From: Silurus meridionalis
Lineage: Eukaryota; Chordata; Actinopteri; Siluriformes; Siluridae
DNA length: 64,000 bases
Assembly: GCF_014805685.1 (NCBI RefSeq)
Contig: NC_060884.1
Coordinates: 19,287,856-19,351,855 of the forward strand
Direction: 5' to 3'
Positions 50,503-62,246 of this stretch are shown one piece after another (within the stretch, counting starts at the first letter, position 1; every line of letters starts with the position of its first letter). The notes under the pieces are model-generated. The model was not told the DNA's origin. It ran no database searches and saw only the letters and a program-made list of their open reading frames with translations. The translations under genes were made by a program, and so were the position numbers.

Positions 50503-50957
50503 ATACACTACACTGATCAGGTATAATATTATGACATTATAACATTACGATAGGTCAAGTGAATAACACTGATTATCTCTTCATCATGACACCTGTTAGT
50601 GGGTGGTATATATTAGGCAGCTAGTAAATATTTTGTCTTCAAAGTTGATGTGTTAGAAGCAGGAAAAATAGAGTTTGAGTTACCCAAGGGCCAACTTGTG
50701 ATGGCTAGATGACTGGGTCAGAGCATCTGCTGTAAAACAATCTATCAAAAGTGATCCAAGGAAGGAACATTAATGAACTGGCATCAGGGTCATGGACGGC
50801 CAAGGCTCAGGTGGGCAAATGTAGCTCAAATTGCTGCAGAAGTTCTTAAAGAACGGTGTCAGAATACACAGTGCATTGCAGTTGCGTATATGGCTGCGTA
50901 CCCACAGACCAGTCAATATTAGGCAGGTGGTCAAAATGTTATGCCTGATGGGTGTAT
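50503..50957 (+). mobile_element. Tc1/mariner transposon relic (transposase N-terminal part)
   Basis: Terminal inverted repeats: the left end has TGATCAGGTATAATATTATG, and the right end reversed has CATCAGGCATAACATTTTGA. Inside are relics of the paired helix-turn-helix half of a Tc1 transposase in pieces: ELPKGQLVMAR, LGQSIC, SKEGTLMNWHQGHGRPRLR and VAQIAAEVLKERCQNTQC. Stops and a large deletion remove the catalytic domain. Confidence 0.75.
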
Positions 50958-51779
50958 ACCCCTTCACTTTCTTAATAGAACCTGTGCACACTAACTTTTC
51001 CCTTTATTAGAAACATCCGGCGGTACTGCAAATTAATAAAAGGGGATCCACAAATAATTTTTTTTAAATAAACATGGGTAAAACCATTGAAGATAAAATA
51101 TAGAAATTTTAAAACATTACAATAATTACATTAAAGTTCTATTATACGTAAAGTTGATGTTCATGTGAATGTAATAGTCCACCTGATAAAAGGAAAATGT
51201 ATGAAACTGCAAATCTATTTAAATAAAAGACAACTGTCAACAAATTAATAAATTGTGATTTTAATTGCGAAATATGTTATGATGCATAAATCTTTTTCAA
51301 AGATTTGAAAATATTTGAATATATACAGACAGTGATGTATGTACAACAACATAGTTCTAATTGTCTTAACATAATATAACTAGTGTAATTATGATTGGTT
51401 TCTGTTAATATCAGTTTTTATGTTTGACCCATTTGGTATCAGGGGGTCCCTACCCCATGTTTCAAAAGGGTCCTTGACCTGAAAAACATTGAAGACCCCT
51501 GCACTAAACCTTCACTTTATTAGGAACACCTCTTTTCATTTACCATTTATTTTATTAGTAGTACCTGTAAACACTAACTGTTCACTTTATTATGAACACC
51601 TCTATACTCTTTGATCAATGTAATGGTGTATGGCTGAGCAGTTTTGTTCCAGTAGAAGTAGATTTTTTTGCATATCTTTCCTGATCTGCTGCTATATTGC
51701 TCTTTTGCACAACATTTTTTTTTTTTACATTTTGGATACTTTTGTATTTTGTTCACTTTGTCTTGTTATAACAGGTTTT

Positions 51780-52118
51780 ACTGGCAGAGCTATTTTGTGT
51801 TTTGTCCTGCACTGTCTTGTGTTGTCTTTACACTGTCTTGTGTTGTCTTTGGACTGTCTTGTGTTGTCTTTGCACTGTCTTGTGTTGTCTTTGGACTGTC
51901 TTGTGTTGTCTTTGCACTGTTTGCACCAGGTTGCACACATGCATTTTATGTGGCGAGGACATTTACTAGTCCTTAGCCCTGTGTTTTCTGTTTCTGTGAT
52001 TGTTCTTGTATGTGGCATCAGGGTTCTGATGAAACATTGTTTTATTTCACTGTGTACTGTGTCAGCTATGTATGGTTGAAATGACAATAAAAGCTTCTTG
52101 ACTTGACTTCTTGACTTG
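51780..52118 (+). mobile_element. Non-LTR retrotransposon 3' end
   Basis: The non-coding 3' region ends GTTGAAATGACAATAAAAGC then TTCTTGACTTGACTTCTTGACTTG, a tandem tail typical of L2-like fish LINEs. It contains a minisatellite of about 23 bp, TGTCTTGTGTTGTCTTTGGAC and variants (51808-51925). The 5' limit is uncertain and no reverse transcriptase segment is present. Confidence 0.6.
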
Positions 52119-52489
52119 AGAAGAAGCAATTCCCTACAGAAAATCCATCTTGATCCAACCAGCAACCAGCAGCCTAATCACAGATGAGTGCTTATCAATG
52201 CTGAAAAACACAAAAAACAAAATAAAATATGTTTAAACTCAGTGTAATCTAGTGGTGAGAATCATGCAGTAGGTACATATGGTTGACCAGCTTAGTGTAG
52301 TTTATTGTAGAGGTAATTCCTAGTCCATAAAAAATGTATGAAAAGGAAGAAACTGAATCTAATTAAGATTTAGATATATTGCATTGTAATGTTGCAGTAG
52401 CTAATTTGCGAATAATATACTTATTATATGATTAGGTTTGGTAAAAGAAAAATACTAATGTAACTGTTTGGGCAGAGGCACCCATCAGC

Positions 52490-52567
52490 TTGCGTCAGGT
52501 CGCGGCCTTGACGTGTGTAGCGAGCACGCGCGTTTCAGTCCTCTCAGTCCGCCGACAGGGGTAAAAG
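52490..52567 (+). promoter_or_regulatory. uqcrc1: uqcrc1 promoter / 5' UTR
   Basis: A CpG-rich, TATA-less stretch directly before the start codon. It contains TTGACGTG (half CRE, about 52508) and GAGCACGCGCG (about 52523), which resembles an NRF-1 site, common in genes for respiratory-chain subunits. Both assignments are inferred from motif similarity. Confidence 0.4.
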
Positions 52568-55500
52568 ATGGCCGCGTCCGTGTGCAGATTTGGTGGAGCT
52601 ATGGGCCAAGCTCTGGCTAAAGCCAGAAGTGTAAGTAAATTGTGCGTTCGGTTCTTCAAAATCGCTTTATACGCTTTCGACAAACCATTTGCAGCTAAAA
52701 GCGGAGTTTTCTGCTTCGGAAGTAGACGTTTGTCATTCATATGACTTCCGTTGGTCCTCGGCTACGTGTGAAAGCCATACTAACTAGACAAATAGTATAT
52801 CAAGAAGTATGAAACCGCTCAGCATAAACTATAGTGCGATACAGTGTTGTTAAATACTGTTTAGTACGTTAGTGTGTGTAGATTTTGAAAGCCAAAGAAC
52901 AATGGACATGTTAGCATAGTGGCTAGCTGCTCCGTGTAGCTAATGCTAGCTAGCCGACATTATTTAGAAGGTCAACAGAATCCTCCGGAGTGATCAAGAG
53001 TCGGGTTTTGTTGTCGACGTTAATGAGCACAATAATTGTGATCATTAACAGCTACATATTTGCGTTTGGGATAAAGATTATGGTTAAGTGTGTGGAATAC
53101 ATACTGTTGACAAGGTCATATAACACGACCTGGTTGTCTCGGCTATACTGGAGCTGCTGCACCAGCTAGTGGATTTTAAGCGCTACAGGAACACACACGA
53201 TCATTACAGCAACACGAAACTGTTGTGGACAAAGTACACAAAACGTACTTGAGTAAAAAAAAAAACAAAAGTAGGTAAATATATTACTCTAGTAAAAGTT
53301 AAAGTGCGCCCTTTAAACTTTCACTTGAGCAAAAGTATTTCGCTTCAGATGTACGTCAGTATCCAAGTACTGTGATTTATTATGGGTATAATGTAAAAAA
53401 AAAATTTTAGCACAAGACTCTTACTTAATCTAATCAGTTTATGTAAAAAGACTCATGTTATTCTTAGTCAATCTATAAATAGAATTATATGAATGAGTAA
53501 AACACTGATATCTAATAAAATTACCATGAGGCCACAGATGTTGTGGTGTTAAATTCAGGAGTTTTCCATCATTTATTCCTTTCAAAATGTTCTTCCTATG
53601 GTTTAACTCGCCCTGAACTGTATGTTCGTGCTAAGTAGATACCACTAAGCGGCAATGGCGGTTGTAGCTTGTACCCTGGGTGAACCACACCAAAACTCAA
53701 CATCTCCCCATTGATTAGTTTCAGCTTTGAAAAGCTCCTCTCTGCTTCACCTTCTGTCACTGGATGAGTATGAAATATTCTCAGATCAGTTCAAATCTGA
53801 GTACATTTCTGAGAACTCCCTTTCATATACATCACCCTTAAAGTGTTTACTGCACAATTATAAAAACATCATTGTGCACAATTTATGACATCACCTCAGT
53901 TAAAGGAAACCAAATCAATAAGTGCTAGTTTAACTACAATCCAAAATGACTAGGTGGCAGTAAATGCTGCAATAAATTATAATGTTATGCAGGCTTAAAG
54001 TAATATTGTTGCTCTATGCATAAAAGTACAGCAGGCAACACAGCGTAACCTAAGTGCTATACAGTTATTAGACTATTTCATTAAATGCATTAGCTTATAC
54101 TATCCTCATAACAAGATGAGTGATAGAGCTGCATACACACCTTTATCTTTTGTATGTTCCCCCCTACTTCTTTCCACTTTGTTCAACCTGAATCCGGCTC
54201 CTGAGGGTTTAGACCTTTTTTGTCATCCATAATTTTAATTTGGATTCAGCTCTCCTTACTGATGTAACGTCACCCCACCTCTCCTTTCTGAGTGTATGAG
54301 TGAGGGATCTTCTCCCCTGCTGCCCTACAGGAAGATGCTGCCTATGTCACCTGAATCTGCCACTGCCAAGCGGCAATCAAATCATGTCTTTGTAATAATC
54401 AACCTGGGGCAAGTACCAAAAAGTACAGGCTAGTGTTATTCCTAGATTGATTTTGTTGTATCAGTTCTCCAAACTACAGTCCAAAAACTGAGATTATATT
54501 TAAAAAAAAAAAAAAAAAAGTGTACATTTGCCAGTCTTAGAACTATGAAAATCAATTCGATCACGTTTTATTGTTTGGTTTCCCCTCTTTGTGTCTCTAG
54601 CCCGTTCTGCTTTCTCTAAGACGGGGACAAGCAACTGTGTCCTATGCCCAAAGCCTGCTGAGTGTTCCAGAGACGCGGGTCACAACACTGGAGAATGGAT
54701 TGAGAGTGGCTTCGGAGACTACAGGTCATGGCACATGCACGGTGAGAAATCTGTTTAACAGCTACTATACAAAAATTATTCATTTCAGGAACCTGAGAAT
54801 CAAAAACTGCTCAACCGATTGTTATAACAGTAATAATAATATCAATTAAATGTAAATAGTTAACAAAGTCTGTTCTTTACATTGGTTTTGCACCTTTTGC
54901 TTTTCTCCCAGGTTGGCCTGTGGATCAATGCCGGGAGTAGATATGAGTCTGAGAAGAATAACGGTGCTGGGTTTTTCCTGGAGCACTTAGCTTTTAAGGT
55001 ATAAATATTTAGTTTGATTTATTTTGGTATACATGTTATTTTGTCTATGTTCTTTTATTGACAAACAATTTCCATCAATTTTAGGGCACAAAGAAGAACA
55101 CCCAGTCTGCAATTGAACAAGCAGTGGAGTCAATGGGAGCTCATCTAAGCGGATATACTTCTCGTGAACACACTGCATATTACATGAAGGCCCTTGCAAA
55201 GGACCTACCAAAAGGTGGGCCGTGCATACAGAATCTGTTATAGATATCTATTTATTTATATTCCTACAAAGAATAGTGTAGCTTGCAAAATGGCAGTGCA
55301 ATTCCTGATTTCTTTGGATGTCATAAATTACTTTGTCAGGAACTTGATTTTGGCATGTTCATAATATGAAGTCATTTTGTGTCAGCAAACTGGATTGCTG
55401 ACTTAGTAGTATTCAGGCTAAGAGTTTGTACTTTTGTGGTACTGAACAGTGAATTCTTTGTAATAGCTGTTACTGATAATTTGGAGTTAATTTTAATCTT

Positions 55501-58500
55501 TCTTACTCTCATTGACTGAGTTTTGTTGTGTGTAGCGGTGGAGCTCTTGTCTGAGATGGTTCAGAACGCATCTTTAAGCGAGGCTGAGATAGAGCAGCAG
55601 AGGGGAGTGGTGCTCAGAGAGCTGGAGGAGGTGGAGGCCAGCCTGCAGGATGTCTGCATGGATCTGCTTCACGCCACTGCATTCCAAGGCACGCCTCTAA
55701 GCCAGAGTATACTGGGACCCTCTCAGAATGCCAGGTAGATGTGTGTGCACATTCATATTCAAACCAAGTTTTTTTGTGTTGCTTGTTTAGTTCACTGACA
55801 AGTTCTACCTTGATCTTTAAGGACTTTGACACGACAGGATCTGGTGGAGTACATCAGTAGCCACTACAAGGCTCCTCGCATGGTGCTGGCTGCTGCTGGA
55901 GGTAATGTACAAGCCTTTGCATTTTATTGATAAGTCTACCTATTAAGAGCTATCCTTCTACGGAAAGGCATTGTTCTTTGCAAAAATAAAAATCACCACA
56001 GGAGCCAGTTGAGAGCATCACAATGACCATATAAAAAGAGACCTTTAAATGCATCCACTGATGCATTAAATCAAGTATGAGCACTGTGTGTTTATTAATG
56101 TTGTTCCATTTCAACTACAGTGAAATTACTGATGGGGGGGTGGAAGGTTATAAATCCCCTATAACTAAATTATAAATTAAAAAAATAAATTAAATTGAAT
56201 TAAAAAATGAAATTGAATTTAATGTGAACCAAATTTAAATCAACATTTTTAGGGTAATGTCGTCACTAAAAAGGCAACTTGTAGGGAACTTGACATAATA
56301 CAGTGGACACGATGAACATCAGTTCTGGCCCCACTAATCCATTTGTGACCATGTTTGTAATCATTGCCATTTAGGGGTGGCTATGTTTTTTTGTTTTTTA
56401 TACACAAAATAAAAATGAACAAATATAATAATTGCATTAAAATGCTTTTTTAACGCAGGTTAGAATATAAAGCAGCACTGTTAAATGAAAGCTCTCCAGA
56501 TTGATATCAGAGTATTGCAACTGTAAATTGTAAGAGATCAGTGACTTTGCTCTGCTTTAGGTGTGAACCATGAGGAGTTGGTGGGGCTGGCGAAGCAGCA
56601 CTTAAGCAGTGTTTCATTTGAATATCAGGATGATGCTGTGTCCTTGCTGTCTCCTTGCCGTTTTACTGGCAGCGAGGTGAGGCTTGTGTATATGTGAAAG
56701 AAAATGCTTCTATATGTAAAAAAAAAAAATGAGGATGCCTCCGCACATTTGGTGTTGTATGTGTCTAAACTATCATAATTAAATGTATATTTTAAGTCTG
56801 TGCTCGTGTATTATGTTTTTGTTACTTTTAGGTTCGAATGCGTGATGATGCCATGCCATTGGCACATGTTGCTATTGCAGTGGAGGGTGCTGGGGCTGGC
56901 AGTCCTGACATTGTGCCAATCATGGTTGCTAATTCCATCATCGGCAGCTATGATGTTACATTTGGCGGTGGCTTGGTTAGTTGTAGTACATTATTCTGAC
57001 AAGGGTACTTGAGCATGTTTTTGTATTGTACATGTAGACAATGTTTGGTTACATTTTAAATTATCTGTTTGTCCATATATCTATTTTATTTGTTTGAAGT
57101 GCTAAGTGTTATTTAAGCAGGTGTAGAAAAAATTATAATTATTCTTGCATTAAATTGTAAAAATCTTGTGTACAGCACCTGAGCAGTCGTTTGGCACGTC
57201 TGGCTGTAGAGGGCAACCTTTGCAATAGTTTTCAGTCTTTTCACTCCACCTACAATGACACTGGTCTGATGGGCATCTACTTTGTCACAGACAAGCACAA
57301 GATTGAGGACATGATGCACTGGGCTCAGAATGCATGGTACGGTAACACTTAGGCTGCATTCGAAAGGAAGTTTGCAATTCTCTGCCTACAACCAAATTCC
57401 TTAAAGTGAAATTTCAGCTTGTAAACTCCGGAAAATAGTTCTTTCTTGTTTATGCAGTTACTTCAAATCGTCATACCACGCACACTGAATAGTGTAAAAT
57501 ACGTTTTTATTATTATTACTAATACGCACAATGTGGTTAAATCTAAAATATGAATTACATACAAATTGCTGTAGTGCTTTGCAAATGATTTTTGCTTGTT
57601 TTATAAACTGCACAAATAGTTTATTGAACCTGCTATTTCTCCATTTCTCTGTGGCAGTGCTGAAAGTTATTGTTCTGTCTCTTAACCATAGGATGAACTT
57701 GTGCACCACAGTGACCGAGAGTGATGTAGCCAGAGGAAAGAATGCCCTGAAGGCCAGTTTGGTAGGACAGCTGAATGGTAAGACAGTTATAGTTTTATCC
57801 ATATATACCTTCAGTTAAATTGGTGGTACAAATTAAATTTTAATTTTTGACAGTTTAATTGCTTGCTATTTATGTAATATACGAAGCTGATAGTGTTGTC
57901 ATATAAACCATGATATAATTGTTAATATTATAGAATACTATGATCCACTACCTAAACGTGATTTGTGGTAGGCATGCACAATTAAATTAAACTCTCCCAA
58001 GTTGCAAGTGTTTACTCTATAATGCAGAGAAATACCGACAATATACCAGCCAACTGTGACTGGGAGGCCAAACATTTCGTGAAATACTCCCACAATTTTT
58101 CTGTCTTTTTATTTTTATTTTTGTTTGTCTCTCACTTTCTTACATTCTTACTTTTCAGGCACCACACCAATCTGTGATGACATTGGCAGGCACATTCTAA
58201 ACTATGGCCGTCGCATCTCATTGGCCGAATGGGATTCCAAAATTGATGTAGGTTTACTATTTTGACAAACACTAGTAATATTGGTGGTATTCTATTATTA
58301 TAATTAAATTGTTGTTGTTTTAGGCTGTGACACCCAAGACAGTGCGTGACATTTGCTCCAAATACATCTATGACAAATGCCCTGCTGTGGCTGCTGTTGG
58401 TGAGTTGTTTCTTTCTCTCAGACAATTGACAGTACTCATTTGAAACATTCTGAATTTGGTTTTGGAAACTGTGCTCAGTTTTAATGGCTACACTATTATG

Positions 58501-58580
58501 CTTTCTCTTGTTCAGGTCCAATTGAGCAGCTTCCTGACTACAACAGAATGCGCAGTGCAATGTACTGGCTTCGGTTCTAA
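52568..58580 (+). CDS. uqcrc1: Cytochrome b-c1 complex core protein 1, 13 coding exons
   Basis: Exons: 52568-52630, 54601-54741, 54912-54998, 55085-55214, 55536-55734, 55822-55901, 56561-56676, 56832-56975, 57176-57336, 57692-57777, 58159-58247, 58324-58399 and 58516-58580. They join in frame to 478 codons plus stop (human 480). The arginine-containing N-terminus ([20 protein letters not shown]) fits a mitochondrial presequence. The M16 peptidase fold follows: [12 protein letters not shown], then [11 protein letters not shown], where the HxxEH zinc motif has lost its first histidine as in other core 1 proteins. A glycine-rich segment ([10 protein letters not shown]) and the C-terminus [15 protein letters not shown] are also present. 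It is a matrix-facing structural subunit of respiratory complex III, with core protein 2. Intron 1 (1970 bp) is filled by repeats. Confidence 0.97.
53225..53644 (+). repeat. Dispersed repeat, copy 2 (mate at 49.5 kb)
   Basis: Begins GTGGACAAAGTACACAAAAC and ends CTGAACTGTATGTTCGTGCT then AAGTAGAT, as at 49466-49855. It lies in uqcrc1 intron 1. The hAT element at 53653 is inserted 12 bp after the shared segment, and the host repeat may resume after 54373. Confidence 0.65.
53653..54365 (-). mobile_element. hAT transposon deletion derivative with TSD and TIRs (copy B)
   Basis: The left terminus is CAATGGCGGTTGTAGCTT; the right terminus reversed is CAGTGGCAGATTCAGG, an imperfect TIR of the CAGTGGCGG type common in hAT elements. 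Flanking 8-mers CTAAGCGG (53645-53652) and CCAAGCGG (54366-54373) differ at one base, fitting a hAT 8-bp target duplication. The minus strand has two coding relics: a decayed version of the [15 protein letters not shown] start near 54230 and [18 protein letters not shown] near 53720-53750. The second resembles the C-terminal dimerisation region of hAT transposases ('[11 protein letters not shown]'). The catalytic middle is missing. Confidence 0.8.
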
Positions 58581-58995
58581 ATCCTCATATGGGTTTATCG
58601 GTTTTCCTGTTATCTCTTTATATTCTGCTCCCCACTTTGCAAACAGCCTGCACTTACAGCAAAACAGATTTTTATTGGCAGTGGACAAACAAAACTGGAA
58701 TGCACATCAAAATTGAATATATGATGTTAATGAGCTACTTTAGCCTTTTACCAAGGAGGAAAGTCCAATGGCTGCATTACATAATTAATTAAGAAAAGCG
58801 TAAATGTAAGGCTGAGGAAATTGGTGAATGGGGTAGAATATATTTAAACAGAAGATGCAGGAAAATTCAATCTCACATGTCAGGAAACATCAGAAGTATT
58901 TATGAAATAATGTGATGTTTTGTTTCTGTCCTTTATTGTACATAACAGAAGCTCCCATTCTGAATCCAATTAAATAAGGTTAACACCGATGTATG
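58581..58995 (+). other. uqcrc1: uqcrc1 3' UTR
   Basis: Non-coding sequence after the stop. ATTAAA at 58969-58974 is the best placed polyadenylation signal. Confidence 0.5.
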
Positions 58996-60160
58996 GCTAA
59001 TTTGTGTTCTTGCTTTTTTTCTTTTAATTCATCTCGTCATTTCATCTGAGAGGTTAAACAAATGACTAATATTAACATTTTAGTGCAGTAAGGTTAATAA
59101 GCAATAATGCCCAATACAGGGAATAAAAATAAACATGCAGAATTGGATATTATCCGTCATCTAATTAAACATCCTCCATTTTCCAAAATGTAATGGTCAT
59201 AAAATTAAAATAGTGTGGGAGTACAATGTAGTGAGTAAGAGAGCTTCACTGCAGCCACGTCTACTCATGCAAGCCGTTCTTTCCAATAGAATTCACAAAT
59301 ACAGCAGGGCTTGATCAGACAGAACTATTTTCAATGCTAGAAAGGATTTTTTTTAGGGTTATTCCCAGTTTCTTCCCTCATTTGATCTTGCACTATCACA
59401 TGATCCCTGCTAAACCTCCCTTTATGGCTGGTGTTTTGTAAATTTTTCATTAATATTTTCTTATGCATTATGTATAAAGGTATATTGACTATTTTCTGCT
59501 AAGCATCATCTCTGATATAAAAGCTAAAAGGTTGCCTGGTTATTGTACAATTATTTTTGTTCTTGCCCAGACACTCTTTCATCTTTTTCCATGTCTGACA
59601 TGCTGCCATATCTGCAAACAGGTTGCCTTCATTAGCTTGATTTGTTGAACACAATCCAACCATATCTTGGCAGAACATCATTTGTGAAGATACCCAATGT
59701 GTTGTGATGTTTTTGGATCACGATCTTCCAGTTGTCATCATTTGCAAATTTGTTTCCTCTGAAATGGAAGGACTGTTTAAAATAGAATGTTGGTGCCTAT
59801 AAAAGAACAATATTGCACTACCTATATTTTGTACTACATTATTTGCCAGGTTTGCCTTTTAAATACAGTTAAATTAAGTACAAGTAATAATTTAAAAAAA
59901 AAGAAATCTTAAAAATAAGTGGTATTCAGATCATTTTCACCACCCTGACATTTATATATTGAGCTTATGTTAATTTTCATACACTGTCTTTCGAAATCAT
60001 ATGGTTTCTGCAGATGTGTGAAATGATATGCAACATAAAGACCACAAGTATTCTTTAATAGTGTACATTAAATGGAGATTAAGATTTTAGAAGAGATTAT
60101 TTGATGCGTGTAAAGCAGAATTTTGTTATGCACCTTCAAATCCAGTCTATGCCAATCCGA
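58996..60160. other. Intergenic, nothing recognised
   Basis: AT-rich sequence with no supportable gene, RNA or named repeat. Confidence 0.5.
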
Positions 60161-60163
60161 GAT

Positions 60164-60655
60164 TGTGTGTCCAAACTTTTGGTCTGTACTGTGTATATAT
60201 ATTATATATACAGTACAGACCAAAAGTTTATATATATTATATATACAGTAGTTTGGACACACCTGCTCATTCAAAGAGTTTTCTTTATTTTCATGATTAT
60301 GAAAATTGTAGAGTCACACTGAAGGCATCAAAACTATGAATTAACACGTGGAATTATATACATAACAAAAAAGTTTTGAACTGAAAATATGTCATATTGT
60401 AGGTTCTTCAAAGTAGGCATCAAGAGAATGCCAAGAGTGTGCAAAGCAGTAATCTAAGCAAAAGGTGGCTTCTTTGAAGAACCTGCAATATGACATTTTC
60501 AGTTGTTTTACACTTTTTTGTTATGTATATAATTCCACATGTGTTAATTCATAGTTTTGATGCCTTCAGTGTGACTCTACAATTTTCATAGTCATGAAAA
60601 TAAAGAAAACTCTTTGAATAAGAAGGTGTGTCCAAACTTTTGGTCTGTACTGTAT
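60164..60655. mobile_element. Tc1-type palindromic element (two inverted ends, no transposase)
   Basis: The left arm (GTTTGGACACACCTGCTCAT, then TCAAAGAGTTTTCTTTATTT, from about 60250) is repeated as its reverse complement up to TAAGAAGGTGTGTCCAAACTTTTGGTCTGTACTGTA at the right end. Each arm is about 170-200 bp. The ends carry ACAGTACAGACCAAAAGTTT, a terminal motif of a very common fish Tc1 family, next to TA. The left terminus holds an extra inverted copy of that motif (60171-60230). The transposase region is deleted. Confidence 0.85.
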
Positions 60656-60835
60656 ATCAAAAGTGCTTTTAAAATGAGCAAGTGCAATCCAGTTACGTTA
60701 CTTTATAAGTGATTTGAATGTTTACATTACTGAATATTTAGTTATTTAGAAGTTATTTAGTAAAAGATTATATTTTGTCATTAATTTACCACATGCTGTC
60801 ATTATGCTGATTGAATAGGAATTAAAAAGTGTTGA

Positions 60836-60887
60836 GTCATATCAAGCCACTGTGTTTTGGGTTGTGAACACAGTGGCTTGATGTGAC
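60836..60887. repeat. Inverted repeat, hairpin 1
   Basis: Arms ATCAAGCCACTGTGTT (60841-60856) and AACACAGTGGCTTGAT (60867-60882) match perfectly and extend five bases outward with one mismatch. The loop is about 10 bases. Confidence 0.9.
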
Positions 60888-60981
60888 GATGGGTATAACG
60901 ATAGGTGGATGAAAATCACAGATGAGCTAAAATAAATCTACCTCATCTATGATTTACATCCACCTATCGTTATACCCATCG
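60887..60981. repeat. Inverted repeat, hairpin 2 (40-bp arms)
   Basis: Arms 60887-60926 (starting CGATGGGTATAACGATAGGT) and 60942-60981 are reverse complements with two mismatches over 40 bp. The loop is 15 bases. It starts exactly where hairpin 1 ends. Confidence 0.9.
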
Positions 60982-61189
60982 TAGACTGTGTTAACTGTGA
61001 CACCTGCCAATTACACCTTAGTGAGTCTCCATACTATTACCATTAAGATGGAAGCTCACAGATGTGTAGAATGTCTTTGTATGAGGTAGAATGAAGATTT
61101 CCTTCTAACTAACTACATTGAACTAAGGGTCATGTACAGTACCTGTCATCATCACCAAAAATATTTGCAACCAAAACAAGTGGCCTGCA

Positions 61190-61480
61190 AAGAACCCTGA
61201 CCTCAACCCCAATAAAGATCTTTTGGGATAAACCCTGACCGCATCCCAGACGTCTTCAGTTTACATCAATGCCTGACCTCATAATTGCTCTAGCGGCAGA
61301 ATGAGCAAAAATCCACATAGCCATGCTCCATGGAAAATGGTAACTCTAGTGGAAAACCTTTCCAGAAGAATGGTGGCTATTATAAATGGATAGGAGATAG
61401 GGTTTGTGGTTTTTGGAAGGGGTCCATGTTTATTGGAATAGGCACATATGGGCGCAATGGTCAAATGCCAACAAACCTTT
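61190..61480 (+). mobile_element. Tc1/mariner transposase C-terminal relic
   Basis: The + strand segment CCCTGACCTCAACCCCAATA encodes DLNPN, the decayed DLNPIEHLWD box that precedes the last catalytic acidic residue in Tc1 transposases. It continues with relics such as VENLSRRMVAIING (about 61350-61390). Frames are broken. The related element at 8777-9179 carries the same region. Confidence 0.65.
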
Positions 61481-62154
61481 GATTATACAGCAGAGTCTCT
61501 TATTCACAGAGTTTTGTAAAAAAAATATGATTATGGCTGCTCAGCATGAGTAACAGTGAAACAACAAATTTCATTTTAACTAATGAACATTTTCTTCCAG
61601 TGCAGTTGGTGTATCAATTTAACACCTGCTGCTTACAAACCAAATGTGCCAAAAAATCAGCATATACAGATAGTTGACAAATGAAAGGAAAACTATTGAA
61701 GGCACAATAGAAAAGCATTCACCATATAGTCCAGAAATCGTGACTATGTACACATATGGGCTGAGGTCAGGATTAGGGCCACTGGAGTTTTCCGTCACCA
61801 AATTTATCAAAAGATTTTTTAAGGGGCTCGCTTTGTGTACAGGAGCTGGAACAGGAAATAAAAGGAAATCTTTTTGCTACATTCAATGTGAACTTTATAT
61901 TTTTTACATATTTATAACAAATGTTTGGGTAAGAACATCAAGCTATCCACAAGCTTAATCAGGTAGTGTCCTTTCAACACACTGATCACACTGATTAATA
62001 TTTTATAGGTAAAAAGTGTTTAATTTTTCAATGAACATAAGCAGTAACAGTAACACGCAAAAAAACAAACAAAAAAAGATAATTTCATTGCTTATATTAA
62101 TATATTATTTTGATGTCTATTGCTGAAGTAGAAGGCTACAAATATATAAAATAG

Positions 62155-62246
<92 letters not shown>

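Noticed and set aside
51725..52165. 146-codon minus-strand frame with a repeated DNTRQCKDNTRQ pattern
   Set aside because: It is antisense to the LINE 3' end and its 23-bp minisatellite. The periodic peptide is produced by the repeat.
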